From contig NZ_MRUH01000164.1 in the NCBI RefSeq assembly GCF_001922985.1, positions 124,001 to 188,000 of the forward strand: a stretch of 64,000 nucleotides of DNA, in the 5' to 3' direction. Source of the stretch: Teredinibacter waterburyi. Its GTDB lineage: Bacteria > Pseudomonadota > Gammaproteobacteria > Pseudomonadales > Cellvibrionaceae. Positions 38,487-49,097 of the stretch are shown in pieces. Within the stretch, counting starts at the first letter, position 1. Each line of letters starts with the position of its first letter. Below the pieces are notes generated by a model, which saw only the letters and a program-made list of their open reading frames with translations, was not told the origin of the DNA and did no database searches. The position numbers and the translations under genes are program-made.

Positions 38487-38513
38487 GTTTCGGCATAGTT
38501 TGAATAAACTTTA
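38487..38513 (-). promoter_or_regulatory. Sigma-28 (FliA) promoter of flagellin 1
   Basis: On the minus strand: TAAAGTTT, an 11-nt spacer, then GCCGAAAC. The -35 is a perfect match, spacing is ideal, and the -10 has two mismatches to GCCGATAA. About 104 nt upstream of the ATG. Confidence 0.87.
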
Positions 38514-38838
38514 GTATGAGTTTAGGGCAGGTATTTAATCGGAAAGGAAACAACCGATAGGATATTTTATCTATCTATTTCAATAACTTACAATCTACAT
38601 CCGGGTTCGGCTTGGCGTATTTATGAGTAAAAAACTAAAAAAGTTTATTTTTATCTCTAGAATTTTTTATTAACACAAAGCGAATTAGCGAATGAATTTG
38701 TTATAAAACAAATCAAAACGCTATATTTTTGACGAACTCGATTTTCGTGAGGGAAATTAATTTTTTAGAGTGTTTATTTGACGCAAATAACAATATCCGG
38801 CAAGCGCGTAGATCGTCTGTATAGAATTGAATAAATAT

Positions 38839-38885
38839 AAGCACACAGCCTTCTGAGCTAAAGCAACTCAAAAGGCTGTGTGCTT
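38839..38885 (-). terminator. Intrinsic terminator of flagellin 2
   Basis: Perfect 14-bp stem AAGCACACAGCCTT/AAGGCTGTGTGCTT with a 19-nt loop, 32 nt past the flagellin 2 stop; followed on the minus strand by the T-rich TTATATTTATTC. Confidence 0.9.
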
Positions 38886-38916
38886 ACTGGCCTGCTAGTT
38901 AGTCAAGCCCGAGGGT

Positions 38917-40653
38917 TTAGCCCTGTAACAATTGCAACACTTGCTGAGGCTGAGCGTTTGCTTGTGCCAACATCGCTTGCGATGCCTGCTGCAGTACTTG
39001 CGCACGACTTAGCTGTGACGTTTCTGTGGCGAAATCCGCATCTACAATTCGCGAACGAGCAGCAGAGGTTTTCTCGGCAACGTTAGACAAATTAGACATG
39101 GTGAAATCGAGCCGGTTATTGACCGCACCCAACTCCGATCGCGTCGCGTTAATTTGTTCCAATGCTGCATCTGTTACCGCGATAGCTTTTTGAGCACCCT
39201 CGGCGGTAGAGATTGAGATACCAGAAACCGAACCGCCGCCCTCAGCGGCATTGCGCTCTTGGAACCCCGTGCGAGCCTGCAACTCATCTGCGGTAATACC
39301 GTTACCCGCTTTAATCGAAATTTGCGCACCAGACACCGAGCTCAGTTCTATATTGTCCGTTCCCGCGCCGGCGTAGGCCACTACGCCAGTATCGGCAGAC
39401 ACTTTATTAATCGCCAAGATTACACTGGCGGCTTGTGTAGCGGCATCAGCGCCCGCCGATACAGTACCAACCGAAACACCATTGATGATTAAATCGCCGG
39501 AGTTAATGGTAGAGAAATCCGTTGGTGTAGCACTCACCAAGTTCCCTTCGTCATCCTGAACGTCGATGCCGATTGCCAATAGTTCCGCCGCAGAGATTGT
39601 TCCTGCTTCAACTTTTACACCGTTCTTACCTGTGCTGGTATCGTTCACCACCAACGAGAAATTAGTCACAACACTTGCCGAATCCATACCGGTAGCACCC
39701 TGCGAAGCGGAGCCATCTGCAACCGTTAAGGTTTGCCCCCCCTCAACAGACAAAATCAATTTACCGGCATTGTTAAGCGAAGCATCGACCGTAGTGTCGC
39801 TATTAATGCGAGCCACGAGTTCATCCATATTACTCGTGCCAGTAATGGTAAAGGTCTGAGTTGCCGCATCGCCGTCCACCAAAGTCAACACTAGGTTGGA
39901 GCTTCCCGCCACAAGCACACCGCTACCAGCACTGCCAGCCTCGGAAGAAATTAGCGTAGACACTTCGGCGCCTTTGCCGTCGAGGCTTGCGTTCATCGCC
40001 GAAATTTTGTCGTTTAATGAGGTTCCACCCGTGGTAGAACCAATACTAACGTCATTGATAATTAAACTACCGGCATCCAGAGCGGTAAGCGCGGCTAAGC
40101 CTGTACCGGTCGCAGCCTCACCGACAATATCGCCAGAACCACCGCCCAAGGACGACGTGCTAAATCCTGGAATAGATAAATCAATTGTCTGGTAAGCCTC
40201 GGCACCCACTTGAAGTGCAACATTGCCAAGACTGCCATCGAGTAATGGCTGACCGTTAAATGATGTTGAATCCGCAATTCGATCAATCTCAGCTTTTAGT
40301 TGCTGCGCTTCGGCATCTAACGTAGCGCGATCTTTATCGGCGTAGATTCCGTTAGCCGACTGAATTGCCAGTTCACGAATACGCTGCAAAATATTGGTCA
40401 CCTCATCAAGCGCGCCTTCGGCGGTTTGAATAAGCGAGACACCATCATTGGCATTGCGAATAGCTTGGTCCAGCCCGCGAACTTGCGACGTCATTCGATT
40501 TGAAATAGCCAGACCGGCAGCATCGTCGGCTGCGGTGTTGATTCGCTTGCCGGATGCTAATCGCTCCATCGACTGACTCATATCATTGCCAGAGCTTACT
40601 AACTGCCGTTGCGCATTTAACGCGGCAACATTGGTATTAATGACTAAGGGCAT
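38917..40653 (-). CDS. fliC2: Flagellin 2
   Basis: A 578-residue paralogue of flagellin 1 with nearly identical termini ([57 protein letters not shown]) and a more divergent, Ser/Gly/Ala-rich centre. The two proteins keep the same domain layout and close length, so they arose by tandem duplication. Only a weak sigma-28-like site is visible upstream, so its expression may differ from flagellin 1. Confidence 0.96.
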   Translation of the reverse strand: MPLVINTNVAALNAQRQLVSSGNDMSQSMERLASGKRINTAADDAAGLAISNRMTSQVRGLDQAIRNANDGVSLIQTAEGALDEVTNILQRIRELAIQSANGIYADKDRATLDAEAQQLKAEIDRIADSTSFNGQPLLDGSLGNVALQVGAEAYQTIDLSIPGFSTSSLGGGSGDIVGEAATGTGLAALTALDAGSLIINDVSIGSTTGGTSLNDKISAMNASLDGKGAEVSTLISSEAGSAGSGVLVAGSSNLVLTLVDGDAATQTFTITGTSNMDELVARINSDTTVDASLNNAGKLILSVEGGQTLTVADGSASQGATGMDSASVVTNFSLVVNDTSTGKNGVKVEAGTISAAELLAIGIDVQDDEGNLVSATPTDFSTINSGDLIINGVSVGTVSAGADAATQAASVILAINKVSADTGVVAYAGAGTDNIELSSVSGAQISIKAGNGITADELQARTGFQERNAAEGGGSVSGISISTAEGAQKAIAVTDAALEQINATRSELGAVNNRLDFTMSNLSNVAEKTSAARSRIVDADFATETSQLSRAQVLQQASQAMLAQANAQPQQVLQLLQG

Positions 40654-40741
40654 AACAATTCTCCTGTAACATGAGTCACTAAATAATTCTCTATCTGCTT
40701 TTAAAAAATTCTTCGATAAGAAAGCAGATGAATTTAGCTAA

Positions 40742-40768
40742 GAATTTGCAACGCCTATGCCAACTTTA
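40742..40768 (-). promoter_or_regulatory. Weak sigma-28-like site upstream of flagellin 2
   Basis: On the minus strand: TAAAGTTG, 11-nt spacer, then GCAAATTC. The -35 is good, the -10 only partial (GC and AT positions). Position, about 90 nt before the ATG, suits a flagellin promoter. Confidence 0.4.
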
Positions 40769-40810
40769 AAAAACGCTTATATTTCAGTCACTTCGAAAAT
40801 AATTTAAATG

Positions 40811-40857
40811 AAAGCGGCAAATTATTGTCAGCCAAAAGGAAGAAACATTGCCGCTTT
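40811..40857. terminator. 10-bp inverted repeat downstream of flgL
   Basis: AAAGCGGCAA/TTGCCGCTTT with a 27-nt loop, about 300 nt past the flgL stop. It may end the flgKL transcript, but the loop is long and the U-tract poor. Confidence 0.45.
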
Positions 40858-41155
40858 TCTAAGCGTTAAAGAGAACGCATTCCGACGGCCAAAACCAATG
40901 GTAAGTAAAACTAGAAAGCGACTGTCATATTAAGCAGCGACAGCTCAGGATTAATGTAATGAACGGATTTAAGAGAGGCCTAAGAATTAATATAGAGCGT
41001 AAAAAGATCGAGAAATAACAGGGATTTACCACTGTAATTCCACCTAAAGTGTTGGCGAGCGCGCGATAAAAAAACAACCGCTAAGAGAGGAAACCTTGGT
41101 CGCCACTAGAGGAGATTACTGACAAGAATAAATACGAAAAATAAAACTGATGCCG

Positions 41156-42757
41156 CTATAAACGGCTAAATAATGTTAACTGGCTAACCCGTACAAATGC
41201 CGATTGAGCGGCTTGCAACACCATAGACTCTGCAGACAGTCGAGTGGCAGCTTCGGCATAGTCTACATCCCGAAGCTTGCTTAACACTTCCGCCATAACG
41301 AGTTCAGAATCCAAGTGTAATTGTTCGGTGCTATCTAGCGTATTAAAACGCGCACCTAACTTAGAGGTGGTATTTAAAATACCGGTTTGTGCATTTTTAA
41401 GATTATTAAGCGTATTGCCAATCTGCTCTTTTAATAGCGCACGCCCTTCCTCCGTTGCCTCGTAGGACTTCATGCCCTCACTGAAACGCGCAAGCGTGGT
41501 TAAAATATCTTGTTTTTCACTCGAATCGATAAAAACCCTATCGCCCGGCTTGGCCAGAACACCATCACTGCTGCGACTTCCTAATGTTGTATCCAGCCCC
41601 AATACGGCATCGACCGCCGCAGAACCACCAGCAACACTAAAATCAATGCCCGCAGGCATCTGAATACCAGTATTTGTTGCCGTTAAGCCTAAGGCCGCAA
41701 GCTTAGTAGCATTACCGTTAAGCGTAGAATTTAGCACTGCAGACAAATCACCAGTATTGGCAATAGGCCCATCCAAGACAAATGTTTCGCTGCGCCCAGC
41801 TACTTGCATGGTGAAAGTTTCATTCGCAGGAGGCGTAAAATCAGCGGGTAATATTAGCGCCGCATCAGCGCCAAAACTACGTGTTGCCGCCGTCGGCGCC
41901 TCGCCAGACACTGGGTTGCCAATTATTTTAAACTTAACTCCGTTCAGCTCAATGTCAGAACCCGACACGTAAGGCTGGTTTGCAACAATAACGCGACCAG
42001 ACGAACGTTCCGTTACCGTGTAATTCTTACCGGCAGGTAACACCGCACTATCGGCGTTAAAACTTACCACCATATCCTTGGGGTAAAATTTATCGAAGGC
42101 TTCCTGATCGACAACCTGACCAATATTAATCTGTAATGGTGGGCTAGAGGTGTTACCGCTACTCGCATAGGTAGACACGGTATTGTGCGCACTTTGTAGA
42201 TCTACAAAGATGCTTTTACCCGAATCAGTTGATGCCACAGTGGTGTTATTGGCTACTTTTATAAACTGCTGGCCTTCATCACCCTGATAACGAAACCCGC
42301 TAGATAGTGTTCCAGAGAACGGCTCTTCGCTACTTTTATAGCCGCCAAAAATATAATCGCCATTGGCGTTTTGCGTGTTGAGTATATTTAATAATTCATC
42401 CGTTCGGGCATCGACTTCGGAAGCCAGTGCCGAATATTCGGTTGGCGATAAGGTTGCCGTGTTACCGGCCTGTACCGCCAGTTCCTGCATTCTTTGAATA
42501 AGATGATTAATACTGGTTAGCGCCGTCTCTTGTGCTACTAAATTATTCTTCGCCAAATCAATATTTTTTTGGTACTGAGTGATATTGGATAACTCAGTAT
42601 TGAGCTGCATTATTTTGGTGGACGCGACGGGATCTTCCGATGGCGTAAGTACACGCACGCCAGTCGACAGCTGCTCTTGGGTCTTGGCCATAGCTTCATT
42701 CGCATCGGCCATACCTTTGTTAGCAATATTGAACATTTGCAATGTTGAAATGCGCAT
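41156..42757 (-). CDS. flgL: Hook-filament junction protein FlgL
   Basis: Hook-associated protein 3. The flagellin-like N-terminus (MRISTLQMFNIANKGMADAN, then LSTGVRVLTPSEDPVAS) and C-terminus (RDVDYAEAATRLSAESMVLQAAQ) are both present. 533 residues against about 317 in enterics, with the extra length in the surface domain (about 190-430). Follows flgK with 96 nt between. Confidence 0.95.
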   Translation of the reverse strand: MRISTLQMFNIANKGMADANEAMAKTQEQLSTGVRVLTPSEDPVASTKIMQLNTELSNITQYQKNIDLAKNNLVAQETALTSINHLIQRMQELAVQAGNTATLSPTEYSALASEVDARTDELLNILNTQNANGDYIFGGYKSSEEPFSGTLSSGFRYQGDEGQQFIKVANNTTVASTDSGKSIFVDLQSAHNTVSTYASSGNTSSPPLQINIGQVVDQEAFDKFYPKDMVVSFNADSAVLPAGKNYTVTERSSGRVIVANQPYVSGSDIELNGVKFKIIGNPVSGEAPTAATRSFGADAALILPADFTPPANETFTMQVAGRSETFVLDGPIANTGDLSAVLNSTLNGNATKLAALGLTATNTGIQMPAGIDFSVAGGSAAVDAVLGLDTTLGSRSSDGVLAKPGDRVFIDSSEKQDILTTLARFSEGMKSYEATEEGRALLKEQIGNTLNNLKNAQTGILNTTSKLGARFNTLDSTEQLHLDSELVMAEVLSKLRDVDYAEAATRLSAESMVLQAAQSAFVRVSQLTLFSRL

Positions 42758-42853
42758 GTCGCACCTATTTGACTTAAGTATTAATGTGGCTAAGCGAAAA
42801 TTTTTCGCTAGGGGCTAATGGGTAGCCTTTAATAAAGTACTATAAATAATGAT

Positions 42854-45800
42854 CTAGATAGAATTTATTAAGCGGTCGAACAAATCCCTAGCCACTGAAA
42901 TAACTTGTGTATTGGCCGAATAAAGTTGTTCAAAGCGGATAAGATTTGCCGCTTCTTCATCGAGGTTCACCGCCGATACCGAATTACGCAACTGCTGGGT
43001 TTGTTCTAGCACCGATTTTGTTGCATCGGCATTCACTTTAGAAGATGCAGTATCTATGCCTACTCGCTCTACCAATGTACCGTAACTTTCGCTGTAGGTA
43101 GCAACACCACCATTTAGAGTTCCCGCTCGAGCTAAATTCACCAACGCCAAAGCATTGCGATTATCCGAAGCGCCATTGCTGTTAAACCCTAAACTAAAAC
43201 TGTCGCCGGTATCTGGAATACCCGTCATCTCTACTTGAATACCCAAATAATTTCGCTTTGCAAAATCTGCGGATGAAGTATCACCAAAAATCATACTGTT
43301 TGGTGGGTAGGTGCTAAGCGCAAGATCATCGCCTAACACCACATCCAGTCGACCGCCAACAACCAGCGTACCGGCAACCCCTGCGCCATTACCATTAAGG
43401 CTGACATTTGGGTTCTCACCGTCGCTAACATCTATCGACTGGCCGCTTGCCGCGGTCAAGCCAATCTGAAAATCGTCGCCCTCAGAAGAGTGAATGCGAA
43501 ACTCTGCAGCGCCGGTAAGCGCATTTGCGCCAGCCTCTGCGTAGATACCCATCTTGCTAAGCTGACTATTATTGTTAATGCGTGTTGCGAGATAATCATT
43601 AAAGGCGTCTACTTCGGTCTGCGGGTCGGGTACTAACGAATCTAACACGGGGTTTCCGGTCACGGGGTCAGTGGTGTACTCCAATAAATCAAACCCATTT
43701 AAATTCAGCTGTAACGGCTCGGTACGCGTTAGATTAAGATTACTTAATTCCAGGTAGTTAAAAGCATTCGCCTCTACCCCCTGCACATTATTTAAATCGC
43801 TGGCAATTTCTTTAGCGCTGGCATTTAACCGCGTAAAAATATTCTGTGTGGTGGGTTTACCGCCCACGGTTGCAGCAGGGCCGGTGATAGTAATGGCTTC
43901 GGCAGGATAGCCGTTACTTAGAAATCCCGATCCACTCACGCCATTGGCATTTCCCTGAGTGGTAAAGCTAGCGCCGGAAATATTTAACCCCAGTAAGGTA
44001 TTCGCTTGAGCCGCGGGGGCAACATCACCGTTGCCATCAGGGTCGCCATTGTAATTCTGCAGGGTAATATCGCCGTAGCCCGCAGTGGTTAAGCGAAAAG
44101 CAAGGTTATTATTCTCGGCTATATAGGCCTCGACATTGGCCGAGCCTAGCTGAGCATTAATTTCATCTAACAATATGGCATTCGAGGTAATTGCGGGGCC
44201 AGATATAGTGACTTGAAAGGTTCCATCAGAACTGGCATTTTGAGTACCACTAATGACAACATCAAATGCGAATTGATTACTTGTGGCACTAAAATCTGAT
44301 GCGACAAACGATGGTGGCGAAGCGGTAGCCAAGCCTGGAATTAAGGCCGCTTGCAGCGCTGGTTGACGCCCTTCTGGCAAGCCTAACATTGCCCCGCCAG
44401 AACTTACTTGAGTAGCGTTCGGGTCGGTGCTGAATAAATTATTGGAAATGCCTGGCACATAGCGTTGATCGCGGATGGGAGGATCAAGTTGTTGGGGATT
44501 GCCTGGGTCTGAATTATCGAGAATATCGTAGCTAGTTGCAGAATTAAACCGAACAATAAGCGGCGGATTCATTTCTCCCGCGGTCGCCAGCAACGGAATC
44601 GGATTGCCATCGACATCGATCAAGCTGGTTACGGTACCGGGTGCAATAACACCCGTACCACTGTTACCAAGGCTTGACTCTGTTAACAACGGGCTGCCAA
44701 AGGCAATACTTTGAGGGTCGACAAGCGCCGAGGAAAAATCGCGACCACCGGTACGCACCGGCAATAATTTAAATTCGTCACCCTGTACAAAACTGCCACT
44801 TTGAAAGACTAATTCCAAGCCATCAAATTCAACACTATGAGGTAGCTTGCCCGGCAATAGTCCAGTTGCCACTTCCACACCATCGGTTACGCGGGTAATA
44901 CGAAACAGCCCGCCGTTATCCATATCTACTTCGTAATCACTGGCGACCAATTGCGATGAGTCGGCAATGTTCAGCAGCATTCGACCATTTTGTGGTTCGG
45001 CATTGGTTGAGTTGCTAATAACGCGGTCGGCCGCTATATCGGGATCGTTAACATCATTAAAAAACAAGCCGCCAAACTCATCATCAAGGTTTATTCCCTG
45101 TTGATGCACTTCGTTAAAGGTATCGGCCATAACCACGGCGATTCGACCAAACTCGTTATAAACGTCGTTCATAACGGTATCGCGAAAACGCAGTAGCCCA
45201 CCAATTTCACCACCCGTAAGAAGATTAGTAATGGCCTGACTACTCGATCCCGTTTGAAAGACCACATCCTCGCGCGTTGGATCGGTAACACTGGCTTGTA
45301 AACTAAGTTCGCGGGCTTCATTACCTACAACAATATTTTGGCCACTACCGATAACAATATTAACTTGTCCAGAACTCTGTTCGTAAACCTGTATGCTTAC
45401 CAGTTCTGACAACTTACGTAGTGATTCGTCTCGCTGATCGAGTAAGTCATTTGGCTGAACTGATTCACCATAACCTTGAGAGTCGGATATTTTTCGGTTT
45501 AATTGCGCAATGTTCGCTGTTAACGCATTTACTTGAGAAACCGAGGAACGCAATGACTCATCAATTCCACCTTCGATGGTTTCGAATCGGCTGTAGAGTG
45601 CGTTAAACCTGTCGGCTATATTTTGCGACTCACTTAAAATTAATTGGCGTGCGGGTATAGACGTTGGGTCATCCAAACCATTTTGTACCGACGCAAAAAA
45701 CGATTCCATTCCAGATGAAAGTCCGGTGGACGCGTTGGCCAGCAAATTATCCAGCTGACTGACATTGTATTGATAAATATCGAGATCTGCGGACAGTGAC

Positions 45801-46039
45801 GTATCCGAGCGCAACTGCTCGGTAACGTAGCTGTTAACAATACGCTCGATTGTTTGTACATTAGCGCCATTACCAATGTAGCCGATACCACTTGGCGTGG
45901 CCGGGTTGGTTTGCGCGATTACCCGCTGGCGGCTGTAGCCATCGACACCGGCATTGGTAATATTATGCCCTGTAGTACTCAACGCCGATTGCGCGACTCT
46001 AAGGCCAGATACACTTACACTGAGTAGATCGGAACTCAT
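42854..46039 (-). CDS. flgK: Hook-filament junction protein FlgK, very large
   Basis: Hook-associated protein 1. N-terminal LSVSVSGLRVAQSALSTTGHN-type rod/hook motif followed by ITNAGVDGYSRQRV, and C-terminal NLDEEAANLIRFEQLYSAN are diagnostic. At 1061 residues it is nearly twice the enteric length (about 550), the extra being Gly/Ser/Asn/Asp-rich beta-type sequence in the middle. Lies 26 nt after flgJ. Confidence 0.95.
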   Translation of the reverse strand: MSSDLLSVSVSGLRVAQSALSTTGHNITNAGVDGYSRQRVIAQTNPATPSGIGYIGNGANVQTIERIVNSYVTEQLRSDTSLSADLDIYQYNVSQLDNLLANASTGLSSGMESFFASVQNGLDDPTSIPARQLILSESQNIADRFNALYSRFETIEGGIDESLRSSVSQVNALTANIAQLNRKISDSQGYGESVQPNDLLDQRDESLRKLSELVSIQVYEQSSGQVNIVIGSGQNIVVGNEARELSLQASVTDPTREDVVFQTGSSSQAITNLLTGGEIGGLLRFRDTVMNDVYNEFGRIAVVMADTFNEVHQQGINLDDEFGGLFFNDVNDPDIAADRVISNSTNAEPQNGRMLLNIADSSQLVASDYEVDMDNGGLFRITRVTDGVEVATGLLPGKLPHSVEFDGLELVFQSGSFVQGDEFKLLPVRTGGRDFSSALVDPQSIAFGSPLLTESSLGNSGTGVIAPGTVTSLIDVDGNPIPLLATAGEMNPPLIVRFNSATSYDILDNSDPGNPQQLDPPIRDQRYVPGISNNLFSTDPNATQVSSGGAMLGLPEGRQPALQAALIPGLATASPPSFVASDFSATSNQFAFDVVISGTQNASSDGTFQVTISGPAITSNAILLDEINAQLGSANVEAYIAENNNLAFRLTTAGYGDITLQNYNGDPDGNGDVAPAAQANTLLGLNISGASFTTQGNANGVSGSGFLSNGYPAEAITITGPAATVGGKPTTQNIFTRLNASAKEIASDLNNVQGVEANAFNYLELSNLNLTRTEPLQLNLNGFDLLEYTTDPVTGNPVLDSLVPDPQTEVDAFNDYLATRINNNSQLSKMGIYAEAGANALTGAAEFRIHSSEGDDFQIGLTAASGQSIDVSDGENPNVSLNGNGAGVAGTLVVGGRLDVVLGDDLALSTYPPNSMIFGDTSSADFAKRNYLGIQVEMTGIPDTGDSFSLGFNSNGASDNRNALALVNLARAGTLNGGVATYSESYGTLVERVGIDTASSKVNADATKSVLEQTQQLRNSVSAVNLDEEAANLIRFEQLYSANTQVISVARDLFDRLINSI

Positions 46040-46065
46040 GCGTCCTCCTCAATTAGCCTGTGCAT

Positions 46066-47145
46066 CTAACCTTCCCCTCGTTTGCCGACGCTGCCAATCC
46101 GCTGATAAACAGACAATACTTTATCGGCATAATTTGGGTCGGTTGCGTAGCCTGCCTGATGCAACGCTTGTATATATTCATCTGCATCTTGCGCCTGCAA
46201 CGCTGGCTGGTAACGTTCGCTACCGCCAATAAAAGCGCCGTAGTCAGCAACAGCGGCTTCAAGACTTTCATAACGTCGAAAATCGGAAACAACAGGTTTA
46301 AACGTACTGTTGGAAAACTCCAAGGAGGACATTGAAACAACGTCCCCCTTCCAAGACGATCCAGCCTTGATATTAAAAATATTAAAACTGCTATCGCCCT
46401 GCTGTGCAATTACCGAGCGTCCCCAACCAGTCTCGAGTGCAGCCTGAGCAAGAATAATATCTGCATCTAAGCCCATTTTTTCTGCGAGTTTTTCCACATA
46501 GGGGCCAACTCTTTCGACAAACTCTTCAGGACTATTCGCTAACGCCGCACGTTCAGCGGGCTCATTATTAATACTCGATTCGGTTGTAGCGAAACGAGGC
46601 TTAGACAAATCAGCTTTAGACGAGACCGACGCAGCTGAAACGGGGATGTCTGCTAGCGCTACAGATTTTTGTGGCGAACTAGCAGGCAAGGTCATTTGAT
46701 TAACGTTGCCTTGGTATAATGCTTCGGTTGTGGCGGACTGGTTTGCCAAAGATTGTAACTTGTTGAAATCTTCGCCGAGTAAATCTCTATCACCATAGTT
46801 CTGCTTCATTTGTCGGTACATGGATTTGGCAATACCGATCCCGCCGACATCGCTGTTGGCAATTTTTAATGACAACTGCTGATCGTACATATCGCGGTAG
46901 AACTTTGTCTCATTACTGTTTTGAATATTGCCTTCTTCAAACACTGCATTAGCCGCACGCATATTTTTTAACATCATAGAAATAAACATCGATTCAAATT
47001 GTTGCGCGACTTTTTTAAGCGCCGCATCCTTATCATCCATTGCTCGGATAGCATTAAGGCTATTTAAATCGTTAAAGTTATCTTCGCCAGATGTGGTCAC
47101 ACTTAGTGATGGCGTGGCGCTGGGTGAGAGTGCTGAAATGCTCAT
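46066..47145 (-). CDS. flgJ: FlgJ, rod cap and peptidoglycan hydrolase
   Basis: Dual-domain FlgJ. N-terminal rod-binding part (VAQQFESMFISMMLKNMRAAN, about 46-66) and C-terminal beta-N-acetylglucosaminidase from about residue 205, with the catalytic Glu at about 238 (AQAALETGWGRS) and FNIFNIKAGSSWKG. It opens a gap in the wall for the rod. A Ser/Ala-rich linker of about 60 residues joins the domains. Starts directly after the flgI stop with no gap. Confidence 0.95.
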   Translation of the reverse strand: MSISALSPSATPSLSVTTSGEDNFNDLNSLNAIRAMDDKDAALKKVAQQFESMFISMMLKNMRAANAVFEEGNIQNSNETKFYRDMYDQQLSLKIANSDVGGIGIAKSMYRQMKQNYGDRDLLGEDFNKLQSLANQSATTEALYQGNVNQMTLPASSPQKSVALADIPVSAASVSSKADLSKPRFATTESSINNEPAERAALANSPEEFVERVGPYVEKLAEKMGLDADIILAQAALETGWGRSVIAQQGDSSFNIFNIKAGSSWKGDVVSMSSLEFSNSTFKPVVSDFRRYESLEAAVADYGAFIGGSERYQPALQAQDADEYIQALHQAGYATDPNYADKVLSVYQRIGSVGKRGEG

Positions 47146-48321
47146 CTAAATCACCATAATCTCGGCTTTTAAGGCTCCCGCTTGCTTCAGCGCTTCCAAA
47201 ATAGCCATTAAATCCCCTGGTGCGGCACCGACTTCATTCACGGCTCTCACAATGTCGTTTAGGGTTGGGCCGGGGCTAAAGCTAAACATCGCCCCGCTCT
47301 CTTCAGAAATTTCGACTTGGCTATCGGGAACGACTACGGTATCGCCGCCGCCAAACGCGCCCGGCTGACTAACGCTAACATCTTCGCGTACGGTGACGGT
47401 TAGCGAACCGTGAGTCACCGCAACGGGTGATACTCGTACGTGTTCACCCACCACAATAGTGCCGGTGCGAGAATTAATAATAATACGCGCAGAGGCTTCA
47501 CCTGGAGTGACGTCGATATTTTCTAACAACGCCAAGAAATCTACTCGATGAGCCGGATCCTGCGGCGCTTGCACTTCAATCGAAGTGGAATCCATAGGTT
47601 TTGCAACTCCAGGGCCCAACAGCTCATTGATGGCATCGGCTAATCGCTTCGAGGTGGTAAAATCAGGGGCGTGTAAATTAAAAATGAGTTTGCTATCACC
47701 GGCAAAACTACTCGCAACAGCGCGCTCAACAAACGCGCCGTTCGGAATCCGTCCTACACTGGGAATATTAACGGTAACCCGAGAGCCGTCTCGCCCCTCT
47801 ACGCCGAAACCGCCGACTATTAAATTGCCCTGAGCTACCGCGTAAATTTCACCGTCAATACCTTTCAACGGTGTGATCAACAATACTCCGCCGCGTAAAC
47901 TTTTCGCGTTGGCAATTGAGGACACAGTGATATCTATAGTTTGACCGGGCTTGGCGAACGCGGGCAGCTCCGCATGTACAGCAACGGCTGCGACATTTTT
48001 TAACTGAAAATTAGAGCCCGGCGGAATAGTGATACCAAACTGCCGCAACATGGAATTAAATGACTGGGTAGTAAAAGGTGTTTGATTGGTTTGATCTCCA
48101 GAGCCATCGAGGCCCACCACTAATCCATAACCAATTAACTGATTCGCACGCACACCCGCTACCGAAGCTAAATCTTTAATACGATCGGCATGTGCACTAT
48201 TAGGCGGGCCAATAACAACCGCAAACAGCAAACAGCACAAAATGGCTTTAGCTAGATATTTTTCAGCAAAAGACACTAAAAAGTCGATACGATTAGGCAC
48301 ATACTTCACTATTGAGTTCAT
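47146..48321 (-). CDS. flgI: Flagellar P-ring protein FlgI
   Basis: Periplasmic bushing ring. After a signal peptide ending near SAHA, the mature protein starts [33 protein letters not shown] in family style; it runs to the usual C-terminus ([22 protein letters not shown]). Start is uncertain: ATG 48321 is used because the ATG at 48348 would overlap flgH by 13 nt and has no ribosome-binding site. Even so the n-region of the signal is unusually long; an internal GTG could be the true start. Confidence 0.93.
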   Translation of the reverse strand: MNSIVKYVPNRIDFLVSFAEKYLAKAILCCLLFAVVIGPPNSAHADRIKDLASVAGVRANQLIGYGLVVGLDGSGDQTNQTPFTTQSFNSMLRQFGITIPPGSNFQLKNVAAVAVHAELPAFAKPGQTIDITVSSIANAKSLRGGVLLITPLKGIDGEIYAVAQGNLIVGGFGVEGRDGSRVTVNIPSVGRIPNGAFVERAVASSFAGDSKLIFNLHAPDFTTSKRLADAINELLGPGVAKPMDSTSIEVQAPQDPAHRVDFLALLENIDVTPGEASARIIINSRTGTIVVGEHVRVSPVAVTHGSLTVTVREDVSVSQPGAFGGGDTVVVPDSQVEISEESGAMFSFSPGPTLNDIVRAVNEVGAAPGDLMAILEALKQAGALKAEIMVI

Positions 48322-48335
48322 CTTGCGCGTTACTC

Positions 48336-49046
48336 TTAAAATGGCCATAAAGGATGGTTAAAGAACTGCGTTAACCATCCGGCTCTTTGGGAATCTGCAA
48401 ATTCCCCCGTTCCGGAATAGGCGATTCTGGCATTGGCAATTTTGGTAGACACCACGGTGTTATCGGGTGTGACGTCATCGGGCCGAACCAAACCGCTGAT
48501 GCGAATATATTCGTCTCCCCGATTTAATTGAATCCACTTTTCGCCGCGTACCACCAAGGTTCCATTTGGATATACATCTACAACCGTAACACTGATATTT
48601 CCGGTTAACTGATTGCTCTGGTCGGCATCGGCTTCGCCGGTAAACTGCCGTTGAGCACTCAAGTTTGTTGCCAAGCCCAAATCGCCCAAACTTGGGTTCA
48701 TACCAAAAATTTGATCGGTACCGGCACCAGCGGAGACTCCGATATCGTTGTCTTTTAACACGTCAATTTTTGAAGACTTACTCGACGTTGTGCGCTCTTG
48801 CAGTGTTACCGTAATGATGTCGCCAACACGACTGGCTTTGCGATCGCCGAATAGGCTCATAGAAGAATTGGGGCTAAATAACGATCCATTTTTGGCCGGC
48901 TTAGGTAACTCTTGTGGCTGCATAACGGGTGCATAATAGGGATCATTTGGCATCACCGGCGCTTGTACACAGCCACTTAACAATACCGCGAGCGCAAGGC
49001 TAGTAAGGGCAATATTCATAATGTGGACAAGTCGTTGTCGGTTCAT
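48336..49046 (-). CDS. flgH: Flagellar L-ring lipoprotein FlgH
   Basis: Outer-membrane ring lipoprotein: lipobox LLSGC with lipidated Cys at about residue 26, then the FlgH core ([38 protein letters not shown]) and the ending [25 protein letters not shown] in part. 236 residues. GGGAAG stands 8 nt before the ATG at 49046. Confidence 0.95.
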   Translation of the reverse strand: MNRQRLVHIMNIALTSLALAVLLSGCVQAPVMPNDPYYAPVMQPQELPKPAKNGSLFSPNSSMSLFGDRKASRVGDIITVTLQERTTSSKSSKIDVLKDNDIGVSAGAGTDQIFGMNPSLGDLGLATNLSAQRQFTGEADADQSNQLTGNISVTVVDVYPNGTLVVRGEKWIQLNRGDEYIRISGLVRPDDVTPDNTVVSTKIANARIAYSGTGEFADSQRAGWLTQFFNHPLWPF

Positions 49047-49097
49047 GGTAAAAACTTCCCGTAATTCAAATAAATAAAGATTATCGCCACTAATGCG

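Larger units (their letters stand above)
38384..38916. other. Flagellin intergenic region
   Basis: An AT-rich 533-base region between the two flagellin genes, holding the flagellin 1 promoter (38487-38513), a long 5' leader of about 100 nt, and the flagellin 2 terminator (38839-38885). No gene seen. Confidence 0.7.
40654..41155. other. Intergenic region between flgL and flagellin 2
   Basis: About 500 bases with no gene. It holds a weak sigma-28-like site (40742-40768) and a 10-bp inverted repeat (40811-40857). The stretch next to flgL shows nothing recognisable. Confidence 0.6.

Noticed and set aside
38384-38838. A small RNA in the AT-rich flagellin spacer
   Set aside because: Only the sigma-28 promoter and the flagellin 2 terminator can be supported; no independent promoter-terminator pair was found.
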